DNA from: Pseudomonadales bacterium
Lineage (GTDB): Bacteria > Pseudomonadota > Gammaproteobacteria > Pseudomonadales > Azotimanducaceae
Length of the DNA stretch: 64,000 nt
Assembly (NCBI GenBank): GCA_012103505.1
Contig: WLWP01000001.1
Span: forward strand, 2,666,001 to 2,730,000
Direction of reading: 5' to 3'
The notes below the pieces were generated by a model that worked only from the letters and a program-made list of their open reading frames with translations, was not told the origin of the DNA and made no database searches. Position 1 is the stretch's first letter. The number at the start of each line of letters is the position of its first letter. Shown here piece after piece: positions 18,377 through 26,769 of this stretch. Both the position numbers and the translations under genes were made by a program.

Positions 18377-18775
18377 TTAAGAGTTTCCACCAACCGAGGG
18401 ACGGCTAGCATCCATCAATCGATCCAGGGTTTGCTGCGCCTTCGCGTAGTCCTGGAGGTCCTTCACTTCTATCATTTCGCATTCATCCTGTATCATGTCG
18501 TCGATGGTCACAGGATAGCTACGGCAATCTTGGGGACGGTCTGTGTAGATACCGCACGAATATTGAGTGATTCCAGCCTGCTGGTTTTTCTCTAGAAACG
18601 GACACACCGACAACGGCGCTGCCGTTTTAGGGTCACACCAGATCGCACCTTGATGCACATAGGCGTAAATGTCCGGACGCAGATTTTCCCATTGATCTAT
18701 TTCAGCACTTGTCGCGACCAAGCCGCCATCCGCATATTTCAAACAGCATTTACCACATTGATTACAAGGCTGCAT
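18377..18775 (-). CDS. YkgJ family cysteine-cluster protein
   Basis: A 132-residue protein opening with MQPCNQCGKCCLKYADGG, the CxxCxxCC start of the YkgJ/zinc- or iron-chelating family, with later cysteines in SVCPFLE, SCGIYTDRPQDCRSYP. These proteins are thought to bind a metal or Fe-S cluster. It is in an operon with the double-cluster oxidoreductase, which suggests cluster-related help to that enzyme. Confidence 0.88.
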   Translation of the reverse strand: MQPCNQCGKCCLKYADGGLVATSAEIDQWENLRPDIYAYVHQGAIWCDPKTAAPLSVCPFLEKNQQAGITQYSCGIYTDRPQDCRSYPVTIDDMIQDECEMIEVKDLQDYAKAQQTLDRLMDASRPSVGGNS

Positions 18776-18890
18776 ATTGCCGTGCCACGCTAAGTTGATG
18801 TCGATTCATGTTAGCAGCACCCTACTTTACAAGTCACAGTCGTAAACCCATGCTAGCGCCACCGTGAGACTACCCTAAGAATTACCAGCA

Positions 18891-20252
18891 ATGTCTGAAA
18901 CCAAGCCTTTGTCGAGGTTCAAGCTCTTCTGCTATGGCCTAACAGACATGCCTCTTCACTTTGCTTTAACGCCCGTGCTCGTTTTCGTACCAAAGTACTA
19001 CACGGCCGAGCTTGGGTTGAGTCTCGTCCTCGTAGGTAACCTACTGCTGCTCGCCAGAATTCTCGATGTCGCGACCGACCCATTAGTCGGTTATTGGAGC
19101 GATCGAACCCGCACACGTTGGGGACGACGGCGCCCATGGATTGTCGCCGGGACACCTATCATGATGTTGAGCTTCTACTTCCTATTCCAACCAGTAGAGG
19201 GCGTCGGACCCGTCTATCTCATCGTGTGTCTGGGCGGCGTCTATCTCGCCATGACCATGATGTTGATCCCGTACTATGCTTGGGCTGCGGAGCTCTCACC
19301 CGATTATCATGAACGTTCTCGCATCACAGGATGGCGCTCCGCCATTGGCATCGTCGGCAACATGCTTGTGCAGTTCGTACCGATTTTCTTTTTGGTTTTC
19401 TTCGACTACGGCGGCGACAAGGCGGTTTTACAAATCGTCAGTATCATGATGTTACTTTTGCTGCCTATCAGCGTCTTTCTGACGGTGACCCAAGTCAGCG
19501 AACAACCAGACTTTGTCAGCAGCCGCACACCCCTGAAGAAAGGCATGCGTCTGATGTGGCACAACGGCCCATTTAAACGTCTGGTATCAGCCCTCATGGT
19601 GGGCTCGATCGCCTTCAATATCACCACTCCGCTCTATGGGTTCTATATCGCCTATGTCCTGGGAGCTGGGGACATGACGGTTGTGATGTTGGCGTTTTTC
19701 TACACCTTCAACATCATCGGCGTGCCGTTTTGGGTATGGCTTGCGAAAAAGATCGGCAAACACCGAGCTTACGCCATTAGTTTCATAACAATCGGCAGCG
19801 TAAACCCGTTTTACCTACTCCATGGTATGGGTGACTTTTGGTGGATGTTGCCGATCACAATTGTGTCTGGCTTTGCTGGAGGCGCATTCGCGACGTTGCC
19901 TAACTCCATGAAAGCTGATGTCATCGATCTAGATACGATGATGAGCGGGGACAACCGGTCCGCTTCGTTCTTTGCGACCTGGTCATTTACACAAAAGATG
20001 TCTGCTGCTCTCGGTGGCGCCATCGCTCTAAACGCGCTTGCAGCGATAGGCTTCGACCCTCAGCTCGGGGCAGACAACAGCGAATCGCATATGTTGGGAT
20101 TGCGGCTCCTTTTCACAGTACCTCCTGCCATCATGTTCTATTGGGCTGCAGCGATCGTTTGGAACTATCCGATAACGGCGGTACGTCACGCGCGCATGCG
20201 CGATGCTTTAGAACGTCGCAATTTACGCAGAGCTAATCCGATTACTAGTTGA
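18891..20252 (+). CDS. MFS transporter, GPH type
   Basis: A 453-residue membrane protein with the same GPH signatures as the transporter at 15752-17293: ARILDVATDPLVGYWSD, TRWGRRRPWIVAGTP, and YYAWAAELSPDYHERSRIT. The loop carries PNSMKADVIDLDTMMSG, typical of the family. It is transcribed alone, divergent from the YkgJ gene across 115 bp, and converges on the PhyH gene across 27 bp. Substrate unknown. Confidence 0.88.
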   Translation: MSETKPLSRFKLFCYGLTDMPLHFALTPVLVFVPKYYTAELGLSLVLVGNLLLLARILDVATDPLVGYWSDRTRTRWGRRRPWIVAGTPIMMLSFYFLFQPVEGVGPVYLIVCLGGVYLAMTMMLIPYYAWAAELSPDYHERSRITGWRSAIGIVGNMLVQFVPIFFLVFFDYGGDKAVLQIVSIMMLLLLPISVFLTVTQVSEQPDFVSSRTPLKKGMRLMWHNGPFKRLVSALMVGSIAFNITTPLYGFYIAYVLGAGDMTVVMLAFFYTFNIIGVPFWVWLAKKIGKHRAYAISFITIGSVNPFYLLHGMGDFWWMLPITIVSGFAGGAFATLPNSMKADVIDLDTMMSGDNRSASFFATWSFTQKMSAALGGAIALNALAAIGFDPQLGADNSESHMLGLRLLFTVPPAIMFYWAAAIVWNYPITAVRHARMRDALERRNLRRANPITS

Positions 20253-20279
20253 CGCGCCGTCCCCGTGTGGACTCAGGGG

Positions 20280-21305
20280 CTATTTCTTGAGGCCAGTACC
20301 TGCCCCTTTGTACACATCTAGAAATTGAATGCCGTCACCACTCATCTGTGCCTTTAGCTTGTCTCCGGTCCGGGAATCGTAGCTGTGGTAGTCGCGCTCG
20401 TTTGGTAGGCGAAACCGATCTCCTGCCGGTTCTTCGTCAAAAAGAGACTGATAGCCCTGTGGTGCTTTCACAGTCTTGCCATAATCAGGCGTCTTTCCCC
20501 AAGGCATGCTGTTATAGATATTCATCAAACCAGCAAACCGAGCCGGATTGCGCGCCAGAGCCTCATTGCTCACCGTTTGTCGATACGCTTCCTGCGTTTG
20601 CATGTGCGGCCGATTGAACATACCAAGAATCATTAGTCGTAACCCATCGGTGGTTTTCGGGTACGAGCCATGCCAAGTGTGATCCCCCCAAATGATCATC
20701 GACCCAGCCTTAGCTTCAACAGGTTCCGCGTTATCGGCCCAGTAGGTAGCTTCCTCGGACGATGGCAAACGGCGCCAGCGATGGCTCCCTGGAACAAATG
20801 ACAAACCGCCATCTTCCTTGGAGTAGTCGGTTAGGAGGTAGTTAAAGTTAGCACCGTACGGCTCGACAGCCATCGTCGGCATATCAAACTGAGCCCAATC
20901 CGCGTGAATTTCAGTGCGCGATTCGCCCTTACCCTTAACCCATGCGTTACACAGGCTCAAGATACAATCAGTCCCGACCAGCCACTGGATGAGTCCCAGT
21001 GCGGCCGGATGTAGGACTAACTTTTCAAAAATGGGATCGTCCCATAAAACAAATCGAAGCAGCTCCTGCCCATCGGCAAATACTTCCTCAAGTTCCTCAT
21101 TGGTACAGTTTTTGCGTTCGCGAGCGATTCTTAAAACAGCATTTCGTGCGGCTTCATGTTGCGCTTCTGATCCAACTTGATCGGGTGTTAGTACCGTATA
21201 ACCAAAAGCTTCTAATTCAGCCAGGTTCTCAAGCAAACCCAGCCCTTTCAGCTCACGGTACAGCGCCGGAGTCGTCTTAGCTGACGGCCAGTCTTTAATT
21301 TCCAA
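20280..21305 (-). CDS. Phytanoyl-CoA dioxygenase (PhyH) family oxygenase
   Basis: A 341-residue Fe(II)/2-oxoglutarate-type dioxygenase. The facial triad is visible as HxD in EIHADWAQFD near residue 138 and the distal His in GDHTWHGSYPKT near 207, with Arg in GLRLMILG. FVPGSHRWRRLPS is the usual beta-barrel motif. The start has a strong ribosome site (AAGGAGGG). It is 23 bp downstream of the GrdB-like selenoprotein gene, so the two are probably cotranscribed. The substrate is unknown; members hydroxylate lipids and diverse small molecules. Confidence 0.88.
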   Translation of the reverse strand: MEIKDWPSAKTTPALYRELKGLGLLENLAELEAFGYTVLTPDQVGSEAQHEAARNAVLRIARERKNCTNEELEEVFADGQELLRFVLWDDPIFEKLVLHPAALGLIQWLVGTDCILSLCNAWVKGKGESRTEIHADWAQFDMPTMAVEPYGANFNYLLTDYSKEDGGLSFVPGSHRWRRLPSSEEATYWADNAEPVEAKAGSMIIWGDHTWHGSYPKTTDGLRLMILGMFNRPHMQTQEAYRQTVSNEALARNPARFAGLMNIYNSMPWGKTPDYGKTVKAPQGYQSLFDEEPAGDRFRLPNERDYHSYDSRTGDKLKAQMSGDGIQFLDVYKGAGTGLKK

Positions 21306-21328
21306 TGCGACCCCCTCCTTGAATGACG

Positions 21329-22519
21329 TTATGCAGAGTCTCGAAAAGCCTGCGAGCCGGGAACTAACAGTAGCGATGACGTGATTTTGATCATCCGATC
21401 TTCGCTATGCGCCAACGCTTTCTTTACGGCGCGTATCAACTCACCTGCTGCAGTTTCTCCCCAGTACCAATCTTCCATCGCTTGCACGGATGCTGTGCCG
21501 GGCTGACTCGCTGCGGCCTCGTTATAGAACGCCTTGATGTCTTCGACAGCATACTTCAGCAGGTCTACCACGCGTACGTTTTCGACTGGACCCGCTTCCG
21601 GCGGGGTGCCGTCCAAAAAACTACCCGTAAACTGTACCGCTTGTTCGATATCAAGCCCCGACACGCCAACGGTAGTCGCACGGCTGTCTTTGCCTTTTTC
21701 ATACCAAGGACGAAGCAATGCCATCTCATTAAGTACCTTCGAAACCAATGACGTCTGCTCATCCTGCGTTGCAAAGGAGACTGGACAAACCCATGTTTCC
21801 TCCACTTCGCTGTCATCTGGCGCATCTTCCTCATAGGTAACAATAATGGGGTCGGACCACTCTTGTAGAAGGGCCAGCGCTGCACTCAAGACTCGGTGCT
21901 GAAAGTCCGGATCGTTTGGCACACCCAGCGGTCGTCCCAAAGAATACGGAACCGCTAGCGCCCTGGGTGGCGCAATCGCCTCGGCATGCTGAGGCACCAA
22001 AGCGATGGCAACCGTGGGGATACCGGCGCGTTCAAAATAATGGGCGAGCCCGCAAACTGCGAGCGTACAGAGGGGTCAGACCGGGACTAAGATCAGACCG
22101 TCTACTTCGTCATCACGAAGGTTTTTCGCGAGTTGTTCAGCAGCCTGTTGCATCGTATCGGGGGAAGAAGCGCCCATGAAGGAATAGTGATATCGCGCCA
22201 CACTGCCGATTTCACCTGATGCTGCTTTTTCTGTGAGTCTATCTAACGGCATTGCTATATTTTGATCTTGCACAAACCCACTTCGATCAAAGTTTGTAGA
22301 GATATGGCTCATGAGGATGTCTTCGTCAGATTCCATATCGAGAATCCGATAGTCCGTTGCGCCAATCGAAAAGGGTTTATCGCCTCGATGCATAAGACCA
22401 GCCGTGGAGATCAAAGCCACTCGACGTTCATTCAGGGGTACACCCGCAACTGGTTGCGTTACGGCAAATTCAACGGCTTCACGATTCGCAAGTCCATCCG
22501 GTACATCTTCGCGCCTCAT
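21329..22519 (-). CDS. GrdB/PrdB-like reductase selenoprotein (Sec148)
   Basis: The frame from ATG 22519 (behind AAGGAG) meets an in-frame TGA at 22076-22078 and continues to 21329, giving 396 residues. Across the TGA it reads GLILVPV-U-PLCTLAVCGLAHYF and then GIPTVAIALVPQHAEAI. This matches the glycine/sarcosine/betaine/D-proline reductase selenoprotein B family (GRDB), whose active site has Sec followed by Cys (UxxC). Further family blocks are LISTAGLMHRGDKPF and YSLGRPLGVPNDPDFQ. No GrdA or GrdE partner is present, so a classical Stickland reductase is unlikely. Aerobic bacteria carry such stand-alone members with unknown substrates. A perfect 6-bp SECIS-like hairpin follows the TGA. A PhyH gene follows in the same operon. 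Confidence 0.93.
22048..22064 (-). promoter_or_regulatory. Bacterial SECIS element of the GrdB-like gene
   Basis: On the minus strand GCTCGC pairs with GCGGGC (one G-U pair in RNA) around the loop AGTTT. The loop G is the second base and is 19 nt after the TGA. Position, stem length and loop agree with bacterial SECIS elements and with the one at 8580-8596. Confidence 0.85.
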
Positions 22520-22605
22520 CTGCTCTCCTTCATCTCTCAATATCCTCATAATCACGTGGGATAGTGGGTAGACTAACCATATCGATCTGCGAACTAAAGG
22601 AACCT

Positions 22606-23001
22606 ATGCCGCAATTTACTCTGATAGGGCTGTGCGAGCCAAAAGATGCCGCTAGCCAAGCTGCTTTTGATGAATGGTTCGTGGACCAACACATCGAGGA
22701 TACGACCCATTGCCCGAATTTCGTTCGTGGCCAAGTCTTCAAACTCGCTGGAAAGCACTTATCGATCGACGCACCTTCACAATACTTGTCCCTCTACGAG
22801 GTCGAGGCTGAGAGCTACGAAGAAGCAGAACGAGTACTGAATGAATGGCAGGCTGATCCCAATGCTTGGCCAGGGCGGGCGCAGCATATGGCAACAATGG
22901 CTAAACATGGGGAGATCCCTATGGTTGCTCACGGTTCAGGGTGGTATGAACTCTTAGCAACTTACCAAGGTTCTGGTAAATCGTCGTACCGCGCTACGTA
23001 A
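22606..23001 (+). CDS. EthD/dimeric alpha-beta barrel-like protein
   Basis: From ATG 22606 behind AAAGGA, a 131-residue protein: QFTLIGLCEPKD at the first strand, AAFDEWFVDQHIEDTTHCPNF, then YLSLYEVEAESYEEAERVLNEW. The pattern of a strand, a helix with WF.xxHi, and a second strand-helix fits the EthD and related dimeric alpha-beta barrel families, which often act beside oxygenases. Function unproven. It diverges from the GrdB-like gene across 86 bp and overlaps the convergent Nramp-like gene by 8 bp. Confidence 0.65.
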   Translation: MPQFTLIGLCEPKDAASQAAFDEWFVDQHIEDTTHCPNFVRGQVFKLAGKHLSIDAPSQYLSLYEVEAESYEEAERVLNEWQADPNAWPGRAQHMATMAKHGEIPMVAHGSGWYELLATYQGSGKSSYRAT

Positions 23002-24247
23002 AAATCGAGAGGTAGAAGTATACGCCACTGGCAGTACAGATCATCAGTCCGCCAATTAAACTCCACCAATAGAGCGTCTTCGAATCAGTGTCCGATACAT
23101 CTTGCTTGAAGTACGCTTGGTGATTGAGCACCACCACCACCGGTGCGACCAAAAACCCTAGGCTTGTTGCGAAGTTTATGAAGGTTGCAAAATCCTGCAT
23201 AAAAAAACGCACTATGGTCAAGGCGCCCAATGCATATGCCAACAACGCTACGGCTTGGCCAAAAGACCCAATGGCGATGCTAGGCCGCACAGCCCGCACT
23301 GCGTAAACCACAACACGTATCTGACCGTCTAACACTGTCAGCAGCGTTGTGAACATTGTGACGAAGGCAACTATACCAATTAGGTAAAACGCCCAATCCC
23401 CCAGCTGGCTCGTAAACAGATGAATAACCATCACTGCAAAAGGCCCGGCGGCAGCAGGCGGTGCCTCTCCGCTCCCATACATAACGCCAGCACCGAGCAC
23501 TAAGAAGCACAAAGCAAACAGAATGGTGAGCACGTAGCCAATGTTGAAATCAAGGCGTGCATCGGCTGCACTCGTCTGGCTGGCTTGACCTTCGTTGCGA
23601 CTTGCAGCCCAAGTGGATGTCATGACCGATGCATCGACAGGGATTGGCATCCAACCCGTCAGCGCGATAATGAAAGCTATAGTCGCGAAGTCCCAGGTAT
23701 CAATCGTCCAGGCAGCCGCCGAGAAATCTACCTCTGGCAAAACCATGAAGGTCGCTATCGGTAACAGAATAGCTAACATCCCTAACAGGATCTTCGATAC
23801 ATGCTCGAGACCATCGTAGCGACCACTCAATAGGACCAAAATCGCAGCGGCAAGAACGCTCGCCGTCACGATGTCGAGGCTCGCTTCCCATCCTGTTAGC
23901 GCTTGCACAAGGCCCGCTGTGGTTATTGCAACCGCAGCCAAAATGAACCACATCGAGTAGACCGCGATCACCAAGTACAGGCTCAACGCCCACAGCCCTT
24001 GTTCACGATAACCTTGCAGTAGTGTTTTCCCCGTTCTCGCCGGAAACAACAGTCCAATAAGCAAACTCGGGTATTTTGCTATGCACGCAATCAAGAGAAT
24101 TGGCACCATAGCCATACCGTAGATCGCACCAGCCTTGGTGGACTGAACCAAATGGGAAACACCAATCGCGGCTGCTGCAAACAAGATACCTGGACCAAGC
24201 ATGTTGTAGAGTTGAACCGGGCTAAATCTGGGTTTGGTTTCTTTCAT
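22994..24247 (-). CDS. Nramp-family transporter lacking the canonical metal-site motifs
   Basis: A 417-residue membrane protein with about 11 hydrophobic segments and the Nramp fold pattern, beginning NMLGPGILFAAAAIGVSHL. In canonical Mn/Fe Nramp carriers helix 1 carries DPGN and helix 6 an MPH-type motif. Here the helix 1 stretch is AIGVSHLVQS and the helix 6 stretch is GWMPIPVDASV, so the metal-binding Asp and Asn are absent. It therefore belongs to a divergent clade whose substrate may not be a transition metal. The start is ATG 24247; an upstream extension to 24310 is possible. Divergent from the SnoaL-like gene across 141 bp. Confidence 0.8.
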   Translation of the reverse strand: MKETKPRFSPVQLYNMLGPGILFAAAAIGVSHLVQSTKAGAIYGMAMVPILLIACIAKYPSLLIGLLFPARTGKTLLQGYREQGLWALSLYLVIAVYSMWFILAAVAITTAGLVQALTGWEASLDIVTASVLAAAILVLLSGRYDGLEHVSKILLGMLAILLPIATFMVLPEVDFSAAAWTIDTWDFATIAFIIALTGWMPIPVDASVMTSTWAASRNEGQASQTSAADARLDFNIGYVLTILFALCFLVLGAGVMYGSGEAPPAAAGPFAVMVIHLFTSQLGDWAFYLIGIVAFVTMFTTLLTVLDGQIRVVVYAVRAVRPSIAIGSFGQAVALLAYALGALTIVRFFMQDFATFINFATSLGFLVAPVVVVLNHQAYFKQDVSDTDSKTLYWWSLIGGLMICTASGVYFYLSIFT

Positions 24248-24388
24248 GGGTAAACGAGAGAATGGTTTGGCCGAAGCAATTCTTGGCCAGAGCATAATTG
24301 CTTTGATCACGAGTTACAGCCGCAGATTTTTGGTTATCGTGGCTGACGACAGTCTCTTGATCAACTACATTACTAAAAAGGAACTCAT

Positions 24389-24838
24389 ATGCGCTCCTCA
24401 CCCTCCTTGGAAGTTCGCGATGGTGTCATGGACACACTTTTGGACTACTGCCAGTTTGTTGATGAAAAACGCATCGATGAATTTGCCGAACTATTCACAG
24501 AAGATTGCCATTTCGATGAGGGCAAGGTCTATGAGGGTCGTCCGGCTGTCTTCAAAGTAGTCGGTCGATTAGTCGCTGGTTTCTCGCGCATGAGCCACCA
24601 CCTATCCAACACTCGAATTTGGACCACTGGTCCCGGCCAGGCAGAGGCGCTCTCTTATATTTACGCCTGGCATGAACGAAATGACGGCAGCCAATTTGAA
24701 ATTTGGGGCCGATACCTGGATGTCCTTCAAGACGATGGCGATCGTTGGCGTTTCAGCCGCAGAGTCGTTCAAGCACAAGGTTTTAAAGGGTTGGATGAGC
24801 TACCAATCACACCGGTGCCTCTTGCGCCTGACGCCTGA
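24389..24838 (+). CDS. SnoaL-like (NTF2-fold) domain protein
   Basis: A 149-residue protein with DTLLDYCQFVDEKRIDEFAELFTEDCHFD near the start, then SHHLSNTRIW and WGRYLDVLQDDGDRWRFSRR, the standard SnoaL_4/NTF2-like cone fold. Such proteins are isomerases, hydratases or dioxygenase small subunits; no partner large subunit is adjacent. The stop lies within a three-copy GCCTGAC repeat. It is followed 31 bp later by the LuxR/hydrolase gene. Confidence 0.8.
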   Translation: MRSSPSLEVRDGVMDTLLDYCQFVDEKRIDEFAELFTEDCHFDEGKVYEGRPAVFKVVGRLVAGFSRMSHHLSNTRIWTTGPGQAEALSYIYAWHERNDGSQFEIWGRYLDVLQDDGDRWRFSRRVVQAQGFKGLDELPITPVPLAPDA

Positions 24839-24846
24839 CGCCTGAC
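24826..24846 (+). repeat. Three tandem copies of GCCTGAC
   Basis: Three exact head-to-tail copies of the 7-mer GCCTGAC. The second copy contains the stop codon of the SnoaL-like gene. Because the unit is not a multiple of three, copy-number slippage would leave the protein length unchanged or extend it slightly. Confidence 0.9.
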
Positions 24847-24869
24847 ACCAAGCTCAACCAGTAAACCTC

Positions 24870-26573
24870 TTGGAGGCCAAGATCCCTTCCAAACACTCAT
24901 CTCCGCACCTGTCCAAATTCGCAGACGCGTTGACGGACTACGTGCTCGATCCGACCACGTGGGAGCGTCTTACGGATCAGCTCGACCAGCTCGATTGGGG
25001 AAAGTCTGGGACAGATCCAGGTGAATTGCTCGTGCAGCTTTCCAAAGCGGAAACTCTTTCTTGGCAAATAAAGAAAGACACCGGCGACCTCGCGGGTGGT
25101 GGTTTTGCTTTCGTCTTGTTGAATGATCAAGACAAGATCGTTGCCCACAGCAACAACCTCCCGCAGTTAGGTGAATATCTCACGATATCGGCCAGCAACG
25201 CCCTAGAGTTTAGCGATACTTCAAGCCGTGACTCTTTAAAAGCAGCGAATGCCAAGCTCCGTGCCACACCTCATGGCCATATATTGGTAGAGATCGCCCA
25301 CCCGAAAACGCAACGACATCGTTACGGCTACTTGGTTGGTGAGAACGAGTTTCCAGAGCCGCTGCGACTACTAGGTGAAGGGGCAACTTGCGCATTGCTA
25401 ATAGCGCATGACCAACCTAATGCCAATCTACGCAACATCGTCCAAGCGAGTTTCTCTCTGACCGCTGCAGAAACGGACCTCATGCTTAAAATCGCCTCTG
25501 GTATGACACTGAAGGCGGCAGCATCTGAGCTCGGCGTGAGCATAAATACAGTGCGCAATCATCTTCAAGCCATCTACGCAAAAAGCGGTGTCAATCGCCA
25601 AGGCGACTTGGTCCTCGTCGTTACTCAGCTGAGCATTATCTTGGCCGCAACAGGTGCGAATAGTGCGAATAGTTCAACAGATGTTGCCCCCAATACTGAA
25701 GTAACCGCCGCACAACAACACTTTATAATCTTGCCCGATGGGCGCCGCATGGCCTATCGAACCTACGGCAATCCGATGGGTCGACCCGTCTTGTACCTAC
25801 ACGAGAACATCGGCTCGAGCCGCTTGCTTCCGGATACGCAACGGATCGCCGAGAATCTCAATCTGTATATCGTCGCTCCCGAGCGACCTGGCTGTGGCTA
25901 TTCTGATCCCAACCCAGATTTCAAATTCGAATCCGTTTGCCAAGACCTAGAACAATTTCTCGACCACCTGCGTATCCAGGATTGTCAAATATTGGGCTTT
26001 TTATCGGGTGGCGGTTATGCCCTGAAAATGGCGGACATTTATCCCGAACGAGTCACACAGCTGAATCTAGTGGCATCCCGACCACCAGGCCCGCAAACGG
26101 GAAGGTTCCAACTGTTAGCCACGATTCGCCAAAAAATGGTTAAGCAGCCGTGGGTCATGTCTACGTTTTTCAACATCCTACGAAACCGCGCTTCGGAGGA
26201 AACGTTTGGCAATTTGATAATGAGCGTCTACGGATCCGTGCCCCACGACCGGAGCTTTCTTGAGGCACGCCCCGACATATTTCAGCATATGGTGGCGTAC
26301 ACATTGGAGAGTATGAGCATTAGTACGGCAGGAGTGATCAACGAGCTACAGTGTTTTAACTCGACCAGCGGCGAAACGCTGCCTAATTTGCAGGCACCCA
26401 TAACGGTCTGGCACGGCACTGATGACGGTTTGGCATCACTCGAGGATATCCAGCAATTACTGGGCGAGAGGATCGGACAAACTAACATATTTCCGAACGC
26501 AGGATCATTGATACTACTTGAGCACTGGACCGACATCTTGGCGGATGTAGCAAAAAATGCCGACGACCTCTGA
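24870..26573 (+). CDS. LuxR-type HTH fused to an alpha/beta hydrolase
   Basis: The 567-residue product starts at TTG 24870. Residues 1-190 are an N-terminal sensor-like region with no recognised family. Residues about 195-255 are a LuxR/GerE helix-turn-helix (FSLTAAETDLMLKIASGMT, then AAASELGVSINTVRNHLQAI). Residues about 285-565 are an alpha/beta hydrolase with RRMAYRTYGNPMGRPVLYLH, RPGCGYSD, GFLSGGGYAL at the nucleophile elbow, VWHGTDDGLAS for the acid, and LLEHWTDIL for the His. The elbow has Phe where GxSxG usually has the first Gly. The layout suggests a transcription factor whose C-terminal domain binds or turns over a signal molecule. That reading is inference. Confidence 0.82.
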   Translation: MEAKIPSKHSSPHLSKFADALTDYVLDPTTWERLTDQLDQLDWGKSGTDPGELLVQLSKAETLSWQIKKDTGDLAGGGFAFVLLNDQDKIVAHSNNLPQLGEYLTISASNALEFSDTSSRDSLKAANAKLRATPHGHILVEIAHPKTQRHRYGYLVGENEFPEPLRLLGEGATCALLIAHDQPNANLRNIVQASFSLTAAETDLMLKIASGMTLKAAASELGVSINTVRNHLQAIYAKSGVNRQGDLVLVVTQLSIILAATGANSANSSTDVAPNTEVTAAQQHFIILPDGRRMAYRTYGNPMGRPVLYLHENIGSSRLLPDTQRIAENLNLYIVAPERPGCGYSDPNPDFKFESVCQDLEQFLDHLRIQDCQILGFLSGGGYALKMADIYPERVTQLNLVASRPPGPQTGRFQLLATIRQKMVKQPWVMSTFFNILRNRASEETFGNLIMSVYGSVPHDRSFLEARPDIFQHMVAYTLESMSISTAGVINELQCFNSTSGETLPNLQAPITVWHGTDDGLASLEDIQQLLGERIGQTNIFPNAGSLILLEHWTDILADVAKNADDL

Positions 26574-26769
26574 CCTGTTCCCTGGAAGCAGCGGTGCGAC
26601 GGCGTCCGAGTCCAACTTCGTCCCTGATCTGGTCGACCTGTCGACTGAACTCGAGTCAACAATCTAGCAAGTGTCACCATACTTAGCCTGATGCAAATGC
26701 ACTAGATGGCTGGAATAAGCCGATTAACGGCGATAGGCTCAGCCGCACCGAAACGATTGAGGTTTTAGC

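Noticed and set aside
6379-22078. Recoded genetic code with TGA as Trp or Gly
   Set aside because: Many genes here end with TGA and are complete at that stop (for example at 15061 and 44404), and only three internal TGAs occur, each at a known Sec site with a hairpin.
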